Below are positions 15,067 through 15,068 of a DNA stretch of 15,068 nt, piece by piece. The translations under genes and the position numbers were made by a program. The notes beneath the pieces are model-generated. The model worked only from the letters and a program-made list of their open reading frames with translations. It was not told the DNA's origin and did not search any database. The stretch is taken from assembly GCA_964458185.1 (NCBI GenBank), contig CAYWFG010000035.1, positions 1 through 15,068 of the forward strand, read 5' to 3'. Position 1 is the first letter of the stretch. Each line of letters opens with the position of its first letter. The stretch is from AB-137-C09 sp964458185 (GTDB lineage Bacteria; Pseudomonadota; Zetaproteobacteria; Mariprofundales; Mariprofundaceae).

Positions 15067-15068
15067 TG

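Noticed and set aside
1..15068. Expectation of a previously undescribed defence or mobile system in the window.
   Set aside because: All longer coding regions are recognisable housekeeping or small regulatory families. There are no transposases, integrases, toxin-antitoxin pairs, restriction genes, CRISPR repeats or phage genes.

Overview
The window reads as a dense housekeeping block of a Gram-negative proteobacterium of moderate GC content. Two features support this. There are RlpA-type lipoproteins with lipoboxes, and a set of chromosomal core genes (hupB, alaS, recA, dcd, metF, moeA/mog, gltX, recQ). The pairing of recA with alaS without an intervening recX, next to rlpA-like genes, and the run of hupB, tRNA-Val and tRNA-Asp fit Proteobacteria. 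I could not fix the class from sequence alone; a deep-branching lineage or an unusual gammaproteobacterium are both possible.

Layout from left to right. Positions 1-138 hold two minus-strand tRNA genes (Asp, cut by the window edge, and Val), preceded in transcription by hupB. Next comes a small zinc-ribbon membrane protein. A strong intrinsic terminator at 1090-1127 then closes a minus-strand cluster that runs, in transcription order, yceH-like (DUF480), rlpA-like B, rlpA-like A, recA, alaS, and two Roadblock/LC7 proteins. At about 7960-8131 lies the divergent promoter region. From it dcd and metF run on the plus strand, converging on mog. The right third (9589-14961) is a minus-strand operon recQ-gltX-moeA-mog, whose last junctions are ATGA overlaps. 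The right edge cuts into a palindromic, REP-like sequence.

How the genes work together. The recA/alaS cluster mixes cell-wall (RlpA family), recombination and translation functions, with very tight spacing (8 bp on both sides of recA). The recQ operon mixes DNA repair, glutamyl-tRNA charging and the last two steps of molybdenum cofactor assembly. dcd and metF feed dUTP/dTTP synthesis and the folate one-carbon pool, so they are functionally compatible.

I found no phage, defence island, CRISPR array, IS element or obviously new multi-gene system. The most notable items are the two SPOR-less RlpA paralogues next to recA, one with a long lysine-rich linker; the two-gene Roadblock/LC7 module without a GTPase partner; the apparently shortened N-terminus of the YceH homologue; and the extra helix-turn-helix at the end of RecQ.
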